NCBI GenBank assembly: GCA_028290285.1 | Contig: JAQGKD010000076.1 | Coordinates: 1 to 48,716 of the forward strand | Origin: Hyphomicrobiales bacterium | Lineage (GTDB): Bacteria > Pseudomonadota > Alphaproteobacteria > Rhizobiales > Beijerinckiaceae | DNA: 48,716 nt | Direction of reading: 5' to 3' | In this document: piece after piece, positions 1-8,580 of the stretch | How positions within the stretch are numbered: position 1 is the stretch's first letter | How the letters are laid out: each line of letters begins with the position of its first letter | Program-made: the position numbers and the translations under genes | The notes under the pieces: model-generated | Database searches by the model: none | What the model was told of the DNA's origin: nothing | The model's input: the letters and a program-made list of their open reading frames with translations, nothing else

Positions 1-46
1 GTCGCAAGGGCTCTTTGCAATGACGGGGACAGGCCGGCGTTCGGGC

Positions 47-361
47 TCAGCTCACCAGCTTCAGCCCGACGATGCCCGCCACGATCAGTCCGATGCAGGC
101 GATCCGGGCGAAGTTCGAGGGATCGCCGAACAGCACGATGCCGAGGATCGCGGTGCCGACCGCGCCGATTCCGGTCCACACCGCATAGGCGGTGCCCATC
201 GGCAGCGTCTTAAGCGCCAGCGCCAGCATGCCGACCGAAGCGGTCATGCTGGTCAGGGTCAGGATCGAGGGAACGAGCTTGGTAAAACCTTCGGTATATT
301 TCAGCCCGACGGCCCAGCCGACCTCGAGCAAACCCGCGATCAACAGAAGAAACCACGCCAT
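47..361 (-). CDS. gdx: Guanidinium exporter of the SMR family (Gdx/SugE type)
   Basis: A 104-residue small multidrug resistance protein that fills most of its length with four hydrophobic helices. It begins [20 protein letters not shown]; the GLLEVGWA segment carries the membrane-embedded glutamate that all SMR transporters use to couple proton entry to substrate export. Members of the SugE branch are now known to export guanidinium, and the guanidine-II riboswitch directly upstream makes that reading much more likely than general biocide export. The ATG at 361 is chosen because a strong GGAGG (367-371) lies 5 nt before it. An in-frame upstream start at 421 exists, but it would translate the riboswitch hairpins. 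The family works as a dual-topology homodimer in the inner membrane. Confidence 0.93.
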   Translation of the reverse strand: MAWFLLLIAGLLEVGWAVGLKYTEGFTKLVPSILTLTSMTASVGMLALALKTLPMGTAYAVWTGIGAVGTAILGIVLFGDPSNFARIACIGLIVAGIVGLKLVS

Positions 362-378
362 GACGGCCTCCAGAACGA

Positions 379-420
379 GCAGGCCGTCCTGCGAATGGGG
401 CAACTGGAGGTCGTCCTCCA
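379..420 (-). promoter_or_regulatory. Guanidine-II (mini-ykkC) riboswitch upstream of gdx
   Basis: Read on the minus strand, two short hairpins with ACGR tetraloops lie in tandem. P1 is TGGAGG-ACGA-CCTCCA (405-420) and P2 is GCAGG-ACGG-CCTGC (379-392), separated by 12 nt. That is the defining architecture of the guanidine-II class. The CCTCC on the 3' side of P1 is exactly complementary to the GGAGG ribosome binding site at 367-371. Without guanidine the site could be sequestered; hairpin formation would free it and turn translation on. The location directly before an SMR/Gdx gene is the classical context. Confidence 0.93.
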
Positions 421-516
421 AAACCCTATATGTGGCAGGCTGAACCCGGCCGCAACCGCGTCATGGCGGCGCAATTCCCCTTGATTGCGCCCGCTTTCCC
501 TGCCACAGGCACCCCT

Positions 517-2136
517 ATGTCCGACTTTGCCCTCACTGCCGAATCGCCGGCGCGCGCCCAGCTCGCCATGGAAGTGGCGCGCCGCCGCACCTTTGCGATC
601 ATCTCCCATCCTGACGCCGGCAAGACCACGCTGACGGAAAAGCTGCTGCTGTTCGGCGGCGCCATCAATCTGGCCGGTCAGGTCCGCGCCAAGGGCGAGC
701 GCCGCTCGACGCGCTCGGACTGGATGAAGATCGAGCGCGACCGCGGCATCTCCGTGGTCACTTCGGTGATGACCTTCGAGTTCAACAATCTGGTGTTCAA
801 CCTGCTGGACACGCCCGGCCATGAAGACTTCTCGGAGGACACCTATCGGACCCTGACCGCGGTCGACTCCGCGGTCATGGTGATCGACGCCGCCAAGGGC
901 ATCGAGGCGCGCACCCTGAAGCTGATCGAGGTCTGCCGTCTCAGAGACATCCCGATCATCACCTTCATCAACAAGATGGACCGCGAGAGCCGCGACACCT
1001 TCGATCTGCTGGACGAGATCGAGAAGACGCTGGCGCTCGACACGGCGCCGGTGACATGGCCGATCGGGCGCGGCCGCTCGTTCGCGGGCACCTACGACAT
1101 GCGCAACAGCCAGATCCGCTTGCTGAACAGCGAGGAGGGGCCGCGCAAGGTCAACGGACCCAATGATCCCACCATTGCCGCTTTGTTGCCCGAACACGAG
1201 CGAGCAGCCTTCGTCGAGGAACTCGGTCTCGCGGTCGAGGCGCTGAAGCCCTTCGACGAGAAGGCTTTCCTCGAGGGGCACCTGACGCCGGTCTATTTCG
1301 GCTCGGCGCTTCGCACCTTTGGCGTGCAGGACCTGATCGACGGGCTCGGCCAGTTCGCCCCGCCGCCGCGCCCGCTGGAAGCGGCCAGCCGCACCGTGCA
1401 GCCCCGTGAGCCGAAAATGACGGGCTTCGTGTTCAAGATCCAGGCGAATATGGATCCCAATCATCGTGACCGCATCGCATTCATGCGCGTCTGCTCGGGG
1501 CGTTTGACGCGCGGCATGAAAGCCAAGCTCGTTCGCACCGGCAAGTCCATGGCGCTCAATGCGCCGCAGTTTTTCTTCGCGCAGGAACGCGCGCTGGCCG
1601 AGGAGGCCTTTGCCGGGGACGTAGTGGGCATTCCCAACCATGGCACGCTGCGCATCGGCGACACGCTGACCGAGGGCGAGGATCTCGTCTTCCGGGGCGT
1701 GCCGAGCTTCGCGCCGGAAATCCTGCGGCGGGTCAAGCTCGGCGATGCCATGAAGGCCAAGAAGCTGCGCGAAGCTCTCCAGCAGATGGCTGAAGAGGGC
1801 GTGGTACAGGTTTTCGTGCCCACCGATGGGTCCGGAGCCATGGTCGGCGTCGTCGGGGCCCTGCAACTGGACGTCCTCGCCGAGCGGCTTCAGGCCGAGT
1901 ACGGCCTGCCTGTCTCCTTCGAGCCGAGCCGCTTCGAACTGTGCCGCTGGGTGACAGCCGAGGACGGCGCGGAACTCGAAAAATTCCGCCGGACCTATCC
2001 CTCGTCCATGGCCGAAGATCTGGATGGAGCGCCGGTCTATCTGGCCGCCTCCGCGTGGGCACTGCGCTACGAACAGGAAAAATGGCCGACGATCGTCTTC
2101 TCGGACATCAAGGATTATCAGAAGAAGGCGGCGTGA
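517..2136 (+). CDS. prfC: Peptide chain release factor 3 (RF3)
   Basis: A 539-residue translational GTPase that recycles RF1/RF2 from the ribosome after termination. The G-domain motifs are intact: HPDAGKTT (G1) close to the N-terminus, DTPGHEDF (G3, with the catalytic His) and NKMDRE (G4). The RF3 signature RRTFAIISHPDAGKTT immediately precedes the P-loop, as in Escherichia coli PrfC, and the length fits the family (about 530). The reading frame is open back to 430, but the ATG at 517 (MSDFALTAES) gives the normal N-terminus. It is divergent from gdx, and there is no obvious operon partner downstream. Confidence 0.96.
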   Translation: MSDFALTAESPARAQLAMEVARRRTFAIISHPDAGKTTLTEKLLLFGGAINLAGQVRAKGERRSTRSDWMKIERDRGISVVTSVMTFEFNNLVFNLLDTPGHEDFSEDTYRTLTAVDSAVMVIDAAKGIEARTLKLIEVCRLRDIPIITFINKMDRESRDTFDLLDEIEKTLALDTAPVTWPIGRGRSFAGTYDMRNSQIRLLNSEEGPRKVNGPNDPTIAALLPEHERAAFVEELGLAVEALKPFDEKAFLEGHLTPVYFGSALRTFGVQDLIDGLGQFAPPPRPLEAASRTVQPREPKMTGFVFKIQANMDPNHRDRIAFMRVCSGRLTRGMKAKLVRTGKSMALNAPQFFFAQERALAEEAFAGDVVGIPNHGTLRIGDTLTEGEDLVFRGVPSFAPEILRRVKLGDAMKAKKLREALQQMAEEGVVQVFVPTDGSGAMVGVVGALQLDVLAERLQAEYGLPVSFEPSRFELCRWVTAEDGAELEKFRRTYPSSMAEDLDGAPVYLAASAWALRYEQEKWPTIVFSDIKDYQKKAA

Positions 2137-2230
2137 GGCCAAAAGCCCGGCCGTTGTTAACTTACAGGCACGCGCAGCCGTGATAACGTTCCCTTGAAGA
2201 GCGGCGTAGCCGGAGCCGGGGCTTGTTTCT

Positions 2231-3640
2231 ATGAGAACTATTCTTCCTGTGATCATGTGCGGCGGGTCGGGCACGCGGATGTGGCCGGAGTCGCGAGAGA
2301 GCCTGCCGAAGCAGTTCCTGCCGCTGATCGGCGCGCGGTCCAGCTTCCAGAACACCGTCCTGACGCTGGCGCGCAGCCCCCTGTTTGCCAGGCCGATCGT
2401 CATCTCCAATCAAGACTATCGCTTCCTCGTCGCCGAGCAGCTCGCCCAGGTCGAGGTTGACGCCGAGATCGTGCTTGAGCCCGTGCGCCGCGATTCAGGT
2501 CCGGCCGTTGCCGTCGCCGCCGAACTCGCCAACCTGCGCGACCCGCAGCAGATCGTGATCGTGATGGCGGCCGACCATGTCGTGCAGGATCCCGACGAAT
2601 TGATCGCGCTCTGCGCAAAAGCGGCCGAGTCCGCAGCCGAAGGGCGGATCGTGACGCTCGGCATTCGCCCGACCCATGCGGTGACGGGCTATGGCTACAT
2701 CCGGCCCGGCGCGCAGCTCGGCGGAGACGTGTTGGAGGTCGCGGCTTTCGTCGAGAAGCCCGATATTCTCACCGCGCAGACCTATGTCGACCAGGGTTAC
2801 CTCTGGAATTCCGGTAATTTCGTTTTTGCCGCGGGCGTTATGAAAGCCGAGATCGCGCGCTTCGAGCCTCAGATGGCCGAGGCCTGTGCGCAGGCGGTGG
2901 CCAGGGCGAAGCCGGATCTGCAGTTCCTCGTGCTAGACCGCGAAAGCTTCGAGGGCGCGACGCGCAAGTCCATCGACTATGCCGTCATGGAGCGCACGCA
3001 GGCCGCCGCCGTCATCCCCGCCGATATCGGCTGGTCGGATATCGGGACATGGTCCGCCGTGCGCGATCTGAGCCCGCATGACGAGGCGGGCAATGCGGTG
3101 CGCGGACGGGGCGTCGTCGTGGGTGGTACGAACTGCCTCGTGCGGTCGGACGACATGCTGACGGCGGTGATCGGGCTTGACGACGTCATCGTCATCACGA
3201 CGCAGGACGCGGTTCTCGTGGCCCATGCCAGCGCGGCCGATCAGGTGAAGGGTCTCGTCGAGCAGCTGAAACGCGAGAAGCGTCCCGAAGCACTCGAGCA
3301 CAAGCGCGTCTATCGCCCCTGGGGCTATTACCAGAGCATCGACACGGGCGGCCGCTATCAGGTGAAGCGCATCGTCGTGAAGCCCGACGGACGGCTGTCG
3401 TTGCAGAAGCATCATCACAGGGCCGAACACTGGATCGTAGTGCGCGGCACGGCTGAAGTGACGCTCGATGCGAGCGTGCGTCTCGTTCATGAAAACGAGT
3501 CTATCTATCTGCCGATCGGCTGCGTTCACCGCCTTGTCAATCCGGGCAAGATCGATCTCGAACTGATCGAGGTGCAGACGGGCAGCTATCTCGGCGAGGA
3601 CGACATCATCCGTATGGAAGATGTCTACAACCGCCTGTGA
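2231..3640 (+). CDS. manC: Mannose-1-phosphate guanylyltransferase / mannose-6-phosphate isomerase
   Basis: A 469-residue bifunctional type II PMI/GMP enzyme that supplies GDP-mannose for polysaccharide synthesis. The N-terminal nucleotidyltransferase domain starts with MCGGSGTRMWPESR and QFLPL, the nucleotide-binding signature, and has FVEKP near residue 172. The C-terminal cupin isomerase part begins at RPWGYY and carries QKHHHRAEHW, the metal-binding His cluster, followed by a typical VLVENES-like strand (here VHENES) and PxGxxHR. It opens the exopolysaccharide block. Its TGA overlaps the GTG of the next gene in GTGA, so the glycanase downstream is probably translated by coupling. The ribosome binding site is weak (GGGG about 9 nt before the ATG). 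Confidence 0.95.
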   Translation: MRTILPVIMCGGSGTRMWPESRESLPKQFLPLIGARSSFQNTVLTLARSPLFARPIVISNQDYRFLVAEQLAQVEVDAEIVLEPVRRDSGPAVAVAAELANLRDPQQIVIVMAADHVVQDPDELIALCAKAAESAAEGRIVTLGIRPTHAVTGYGYIRPGAQLGGDVLEVAAFVEKPDILTAQTYVDQGYLWNSGNFVFAAGVMKAEIARFEPQMAEACAQAVARAKPDLQFLVLDRESFEGATRKSIDYAVMERTQAAAVIPADIGWSDIGTWSAVRDLSPHDEAGNAVRGRGVVVGGTNCLVRSDDMLTAVIGLDDVIVITTQDAVLVAHASAADQVKGLVEQLKREKRPEALEHKRVYRPWGYYQSIDTGGRYQVKRIVVKPDGRLSLQKHHHRAEHWIVVRGTAEVTLDASVRLVHENESIYLPIGCVHRLVNPGKIDLELIEVQTGSYLGEDDIIRMEDVYNRL

Positions 3641-4752
3641 GCGCGGTGACCGGGGGCACCCTTTCTCGCCGCGACATGCTCCGCGGATCCGCAGCCTCGG
3701 GCGCGGGCCTGCTCTGGCCCGGCGTCGCCCATTCCGAGGGAGGGGCGGCGGGGCTCGGCGATATTGCCGCGAAGGCGGGTATCCTCTTCGGCTCGACCAT
3801 GGACAAGGCAAACGAAGCCGATCCGGCCTATGCGAAGCTATTCGATCGTCATACGAAGCTGATCGTGACGGAAAACGCGACCAAATTCAGTTTCCTGCAG
3901 CCGCATCAGGGCGTCTACGACTTCTCCGTCGTCGATGGCGTCCTGGATTACGCCAAGGCGCACGGCAAGAAAGCGCATGCCGCAGCGCTGATCTGGAACG
4001 ACGACGCGCCGAATTGGCTGAAGGGGCGGCCCGGACGCGAGATCGAGCGCATCTTCGACGCGCATATTGAGCGCGTCGTGTCGCGTTATGCGGGCCGCTT
4101 CATTTCCTGGGAAGCGGTGAACGAGCCGTTTTTCCCCGTGCAGGGCAAGCCTGGCGGTTATCGCGACGGTCCGTGGTTCGCAGCCATGGGGCCGTCCTAT
4201 ATTCCGCGCGCCCTGCGCCGTGTCGCGTCCATCGACAAGAGCGCACGGCTGGTGGTGAATGAGGCATTCTGCGAGAGCAACCATGAGTGGGGGCGAGCCA
4301 ATCGTCCGCTTTTCAAGGGCCTCGCCGATCGGCTTCTGGACGATGGCGTTCCCCTGCATGCGGTTGGATTTCAATCGCATCTGATATCGAGCTGGTCCTA
4401 CGACGATCACGCCTTTCAGGCCTATGTCGCGGAGTTCGGGGCACGCGGTCTCGACGTCTATCTGTCGGAACTCGATGTCAACGACGAAGTCTTGCCCGAG
4501 GATAATGCCGTTCGCGACAAGATGGTGGCGCGCCGTTACCAGGATTATCTGACGGCAGTCCTCGCGGTGCCGGCCGTCAAGCGCGTGGTGACCTGGGGGC
4601 TGGCGGATCGCTACAGCTGGTGGCGCTATATGACATGGGAGAAAAGCACGAACGCGGCGCGGCTTGCGCGTCCGTTGCCTTTCGACGACGACATGAAGCG
4701 CAAACCTGCCTACGACGCCATGGCCCGTGCTTTCGAGGCGCGGCGCGCCTGA
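3637..4752 (+). CDS. Tat-exported endo-1,4-beta-xylanase-like GH10 glycanase
   Basis: A 371-residue glycoside hydrolase family 10 protein. The N-terminus has a twin-arginine motif (SRRDMLRG, residues 10-17) and a hydrophobic, Ala/Gly-rich stretch, so export through the Tat pathway is likely; the TAT-type leader ends near AHSEG. Catalytic motifs are present: WEAVNEP with the acid/base Glu163 and YLSELDV with the nucleophile Glu278. The length fits a single GH10 barrel with no carbohydrate-binding module. The start is GTG overlapping the stop of manC. Known GH10 members hydrolyse xylan, but a gene locked inside an exopolysaccharide operon more plausibly trims, releases or remodels the secreted polymer, as ExoK/PlyA-type glycanases do. 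The substrate is inference. Confidence 0.9.
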   Translation: MSAVTGGTLSRRDMLRGSAASGAGLLWPGVAHSEGGAAGLGDIAAKAGILFGSTMDKANEADPAYAKLFDRHTKLIVTENATKFSFLQPHQGVYDFSVVDGVLDYAKAHGKKAHAAALIWNDDAPNWLKGRPGREIERIFDAHIERVVSRYAGRFISWEAVNEPFFPVQGKPGGYRDGPWFAAMGPSYIPRALRRVASIDKSARLVVNEAFCESNHEWGRANRPLFKGLADRLLDDGVPLHAVGFQSHLISSWSYDDHAFQAYVAEFGARGLDVYLSELDVNDEVLPEDNAVRDKMVARRYQDYLTAVLAVPAVKRVVTWGLADRYSWWRYMTWEKSTNAARLARPLPFDDDMKRKPAYDAMARAFEARRA

Positions 4753-4772
4753 GTGGCTGCTTTAACGTAAAG

Positions 4773-4787
4773 GATTGGTAACCAATC
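4773..4787. promoter_or_regulatory. 15-bp palindrome, candidate operator ahead of the exopolysaccharide export gene
   Basis: GATTGGT-A-ACCAATC is a perfect 7-bp inverted repeat with a one-base centre, in the 84-bp gap between the GH10 gene and the Wzc-like gene. The flanks are AT-rich (TTTAACGTAAA before, CTTAATTC after), unlike the surrounding coding DNA. Size and symmetry fit a dimeric regulator. I do not recognise the regulator. Confidence 0.45.
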
Positions 4788-4839
4788 AAGCTTAATTCTT
4801 CGTTGCTCTGCTCTGCGCAGACGAGACGGCGAAGGTGTG

Positions 4840-7224
4840 ATGACGGTAACGAACAATCTTCAGGCCCCTGACTCGACATTGCGCGGACGGTCCCGCGGAT
4901 CTCTCTCGCGTGCCCCCCATGTCGAGACCACCGTCGGGCTCGGCGAATTTTTCGACATCCTCGCACGGCGCGTCCGGACGATCATCATAGCTGTTGCGCT
5001 GGCACTTGGCCTTGCCGTCGTCTACCTGATGCTGGCATCGACGTCCTATACGGCCACAGTGTCGATCCTCATCGATCCGCGGGAACGTCCGCCCGTGGGG
5101 TCAGACCAGCCGGCTGGGCCGCAGAACCCCGACCTGATCATGACGGAAACGCAGGTCAAGCTGATCACCTCCGAAGCGGTCCTGCGCGCGGCCATCAATG
5201 ATCTCAAGCTCTACGACGATCCGGATTTCGGCCGGCCCGGCCTGCTTGGACGCCTTTTGTCGCTGGTCCAGGGCGAGACGCCACAGGCCGCGCGCGAGCA
5301 GCGGATACGGCAGCTGATCCTGTCCCTCGGGGATACATCGACGGTGCGGCGTTCCGAGCGCACCTATCTGTTCGAGCTGGACGTCAAGGCGCGCACTGCC
5401 GACAAAGCGGCGCTTTTGGCCAACGCCATCGCCGCTGCCTATCTGCAGGACCAGAACAAGGTCAATGAAGATTACATCAAGCGGCAGGCCGCGTGGGTGA
5501 ACGAGCGCCTCATCGATCTGCAGGTCAAGGTCCAGGAAGCCGAAAACCGCGCGCAAGATTATCGCGCCAGCAACGGCATCGTCGGATCGAGCGGCGTTCT
5601 CGTCAACGAGCAGCAGATGACGGAAGCCGCCAAGCAACTCGCCACCGCCAGGGCGCGCACGGCGGAAGCTCGCGGCCGCAACGATCAGGTCCGCCGCCTT
5701 ATGACGGCGGGGCGCAATATCGGCGGCTTGCCGGAAGCCCTCCGCTCGACGTTGGTGGAGAAGTTTCGCATTCAGCTTGCCGACCTGACGCGGCAGGAAG
5801 CCAATCTCCGCGTGACGTTCGGCGATCGCCATCCCGCCCTGGTGGAGGTGCGCGAGCAGATCAAGTCCTCGCAAGCTCAACTCGACGCGGAGTTGAAGCG
5901 CGTCGCGGAAGGCACGTACAACGATCTACAATCAGCCATCGCCAATGAAGCCGATATTTCCCGGCAGCTTTCCGAACTGAAGAAGACGACCACGACAACC
6001 AATGGTTCGCTGGTGGCGTTGCGGGAACTGGATCGGGAAGTCGAGGCCAATCGCGCAGTCTACGAGCGCTTCCTGCGGGCGCGTGAATCGCTCCGGCGCG
6101 ACGTGGGCGATCCGCTGATGGCTCGCATCGCGACTCCTGCCGTCCCGCCGATGGCAGCCACTAGTCCCCGTCCTCTCGCGGCCCTTATCGCGGCGGTCGC
6201 TGGCGGGCTGGGTGCAGGATTGGCTACGGCGCTCATGCAGGAGCACCGTGCGCGCCATCGTGCCGCCAGCCTCGCCGAAGACGAGACGCGCGCGGCCGAC
6301 GAACGCCCCGAACAAGGGCCGTCCATTTCTGTGCCTCCGCGCGTGGACGTTCCTGTGGCGCCGCGCGATTCCGGCCTGTCCGAACGGGCGACTGCCGTGC
6401 TGGCGACGCGCGCGATCCAGACTGTGCCAGTCCTCGCCACGGATCCGGACGAAACGCACGTGCCCGCCCCGGCAAACCAGCGGTCGGTCGCGCGGGCACC
6501 GAAAGAAGCGTTGCTCGATGCTATCGCAGTCCTCCCCCGTCTCGACAATGGTCATCGCGCATCTTCGCGGACGGCGCCTTTTGCAAACGACCTCGAGTTT
6601 CTCCTCGAGGTCCGCAACAGCGATCGGTCGGACTTCAGCCAGGCGGTGAAGGGTCTGTGCGACGACATCATCGGCGAGTTATCCAGCGACGACGTCATCA
6701 AGATCCTCGTCAGCTCCGCGGAGCCGGGCGCGGGCAAATCGGTGCTGGCCGCCAATCTGGCCCAGGCCGCGGCGCAGGCAGGCGAGCGCGTGCTTCTGAT
6801 CGATGCGAACAGCGCGCACCCGACAGTGTCGGCGCTCGCACCGGTCAGCGATCCGCCGTCCCTGATCAATCTCGGGGGAACGGTGCGTCTCGCCTATCGC
6901 CTCTGGACGGGTGCGGGCAGCCTGGATCTGATCCCCCTCTCGCCCGCGGAGAAGAGGCTGACGCGCCGCCTCGTGAGGGATCAGGAGACCGACTGTATCG
7001 ACGGGATCGCGGGCAATTTCGATCTCGTCATCGTCGATGGGCCGGCGGCGGGAAGTGGCGCGGAGCCGATGGCGCTGGCCGCCGCCGCGGATGAAATCAT
7101 CATGGTTGCCGGGGCGAATACAACTATGGCCGATGTCCAGCCGATGTTGCGCAGAATGCGGGTGCAGGGCAAGTTCAGGGGCCTCGTCAGGATTGCTGCC
7201 GCCGAGGAAGCACAGGTCGCATGA
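4840..7224 (+). CDS. Wzc/GumC-like polysaccharide co-polymerase with fused BY-kinase-like ATPase domain
   Basis: A 794-residue inner-membrane protein. A Wzz domain follows a first membrane helix near residues 47-68. A long coiled-coil periplasmic part (about 180-420, GNVR-like near its end) leads to a second helix near 445-468. A Pro/Ala-rich cytoplasmic linker then leads to a P-loop domain: Walker A EPGAGKS (about 626-632), a Walker A'-like LLIDANS and Walker B VIVDGPA (near 730). Such proteins control chain length and export in Wzy-dependent pathways. Oddities: the Walker A' lacks the usual DxDxR (DAN instead), and the C-terminus has no tyrosine cluster, so autokinase activity is doubtful. 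The ATG at 4840 is preferred over the GTG at 4837 because GAAGG (4831-4835) is better spaced. The last 4 bases overlap the next gene. Confidence 0.92.
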   Translation: MTVTNNLQAPDSTLRGRSRGSLSRAPHVETTVGLGEFFDILARRVRTIIIAVALALGLAVVYLMLASTSYTATVSILIDPRERPPVGSDQPAGPQNPDLIMTETQVKLITSEAVLRAAINDLKLYDDPDFGRPGLLGRLLSLVQGETPQAAREQRIRQLILSLGDTSTVRRSERTYLFELDVKARTADKAALLANAIAAAYLQDQNKVNEDYIKRQAAWVNERLIDLQVKVQEAENRAQDYRASNGIVGSSGVLVNEQQMTEAAKQLATARARTAEARGRNDQVRRLMTAGRNIGGLPEALRSTLVEKFRIQLADLTRQEANLRVTFGDRHPALVEVREQIKSSQAQLDAELKRVAEGTYNDLQSAIANEADISRQLSELKKTTTTTNGSLVALRELDREVEANRAVYERFLRARESLRRDVGDPLMARIATPAVPPMAATSPRPLAALIAAVAGGLGAGLATALMQEHRARHRAASLAEDETRAADERPEQGPSISVPPRVDVPVAPRDSGLSERATAVLATRAIQTVPVLATDPDETHVPAPANQRSVARAPKEALLDAIAVLPRLDNGHRASSRTAPFANDLEFLLEVRNSDRSDFSQAVKGLCDDIIGELSSDDVIKILVSSAEPGAGKSVLAANLAQAAAQAGERVLLIDANSAHPTVSALAPVSDPPSLINLGGTVRLAYRLWTGAGSLDLIPLSPAEKRLTRRLVRDQETDCIDGIAGNFDLVIVDGPAAGSGAEPMALAAAADEIIMVAGANTTMADVQPMLRRMRVQGKFRGLVRIAAAEEAQVA

Positions 7225-8513
7225 GCGCCGTCCCGGCCGCGCCAGTATGGAGCGGGGAGGCGGGGAGCGAACCCGCCGGCGTCCTGCGTGCCCTTGCCAA
7301 TGCCCTGGCTTCGCTGGCTTGCATCCTGCCATTCTGCCTTTCGGGCAATCTCCTGTTCATGATGGGCATTCCCTACGGGATCGAAAGCGGCCCGGCGTTT
7401 ACAAAAATTCATCCGGGCACCTGGCTCGCGTTTCTCGCCGTTGGCCTGCATGGCCTTCGCGCGGGCAATCCCGTGAACTACATCGCTGTGATGGGCTGGC
7501 GCTTTCCTGGCAGCGCCGTCTTCCTGGTGCTGCTCGCGGCCGTCATGGCTTACAACGGCCTCCTCCCGGGTGCGAACCTTTCGGTTTATATCGACACCTT
7601 TGCCGTACCGGCCCTGATGCTCTGGCTGCTCTCGGATCTGCGTGAGTTCGAGAAGCGGCGGCTCCGGCTTTTCCTGCATGTGTTCATGGCGGTCAACGCG
7701 GCGCTCGGCCTGTACGAAATGAAGAGCGGCTTCCGGTTTACGCCCTTTCTCATCGGCGATTCCGAAGCGATCGAATGGGACTGGCGCTCGACCGCGCTCC
7801 TCGGGCATCCGCTGTCCAATGCCGTGACGGTTGCCATGTATATTCTGGCGCTGGCGCTCGAGCGATCGCAGCCCTTGTGGCTGCGCTTCACCCTGATCGC
7901 GTTTCAGCTCGTCGCCATGAGCGCGTTTGGAGCACGCGCGGCGACCGGAATGGTGCTTTTGGCACTCGGCCTGCTCATCGCCCTTCATATCCTGCGCATT
8001 TTCGCGGGAGCGCGCGTCAGCCTCGCCGGCGCGGCCGCCACTTTCGCCGGCCTGCCGCTGGTGGCGGGTGCCGCTGTGATTGTTTTTCAGTCCGGACTTT
8101 TCGATAAGTTCATCGACCGCCTGTCCGACGATGCCGGCAGCTCCAAAGTGCGCGTCCTGATGTTCGGCCTGTTCAAAGGAATGTCCTGGGACGCATTCCT
8201 GTTCGGGTCGAACATGCAATACATAAGGACCCAGCAATATCTGAACGGGTTCGAACTCGGCATCGAGAGCTTCTGGCTCGCGTCAATCATTCAGCAGGGT
8301 CTCGTCATCAGCCTGGTTCTCTGGAGCGGAATGTTTCTTTTCTTCAGCGATCTAGTCAGGGAAACCGGCCCGCGCGCGATCTGGCTCGTTTGTCTCGCGA
8401 TTGCAGTCGCATCGACATCGACGAGCCTTGCGGGCAAGGGGCCGATGCTGACGTTTCTCGTCTGCTTCGTCGTGCTGCTTCTGCAAGACCCGAAAAAAAT
8501 GCGGAAAGCATAA
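7221..8513 (+). CDS. VpsF-like polysaccharide polymerase / O-antigen-ligase-type membrane protein
   Basis: A 430-residue polytopic membrane protein with about ten to twelve hydrophobic helices and a large loop around residues 280-350 (VRVLMFGLFKGMS...LFGSN). That arrangement is typical of Wzy polymerases and O-antigen ligases. The overall pattern resembles VpsF-family exopolysaccharide proteins. It starts with ATGA overlapping the stop of the Wzc-like gene, so the two are translationally coupled. Its role is probably to join lipid-linked repeat units in the periplasm. Polymerases diverge strongly, so family membership rests on topology and context, and a ligase role cannot be excluded. Confidence 0.8.
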   Translation: MSAVPAAPVWSGEAGSEPAGVLRALANALASLACILPFCLSGNLLFMMGIPYGIESGPAFTKIHPGTWLAFLAVGLHGLRAGNPVNYIAVMGWRFPGSAVFLVLLAAVMAYNGLLPGANLSVYIDTFAVPALMLWLLSDLREFEKRRLRLFLHVFMAVNAALGLYEMKSGFRFTPFLIGDSEAIEWDWRSTALLGHPLSNAVTVAMYILALALERSQPLWLRFTLIAFQLVAMSAFGARAATGMVLLALGLLIALHILRIFAGARVSLAGAAATFAGLPLVAGAAVIVFQSGLFDKFIDRLSDDAGSSKVRVLMFGLFKGMSWDAFLFGSNMQYIRTQQYLNGFELGIESFWLASIIQQGLVISLVLWSGMFLFFSDLVRETGPRAIWLVCLAIAVASTSTSLAGKGPMLTFLVCFVVLLLQDPKKMRKA

Positions 8514-8580
8514 TTTTAGGTGCTGTTTGCACCCCGCCGGTGAGCCGGCCTATGCAGGGTTCGAGGAGAGCCACCTTTCC

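Noticed and set aside
1..46. Sequence resembling dispersed CGTCATTGC-type repeats at the left edge
   Set aside because: Only about 25 bases are visible and there is no second copy in the window to confirm a repeat.
362..421. 20-residue N-terminal extension of gdx
   Set aside because: It would be translated from the riboswitch hairpins; the ATG at 361 has the strong ribosome binding site and the family N-terminus.
340..2409. 689-codon minus-strand ORF opposite prfC
   Set aside because: It is the antisense shadow of a clear RF3 gene in high-GC DNA; composition is Arg/Gly/Ala/His-rich with no domain.
6981..8237. 418-codon minus-strand ORF over the polymerase gene
   Set aside because: Antisense of a polytopic membrane protein gives a charged, His/Arg-rich shadow without domains.
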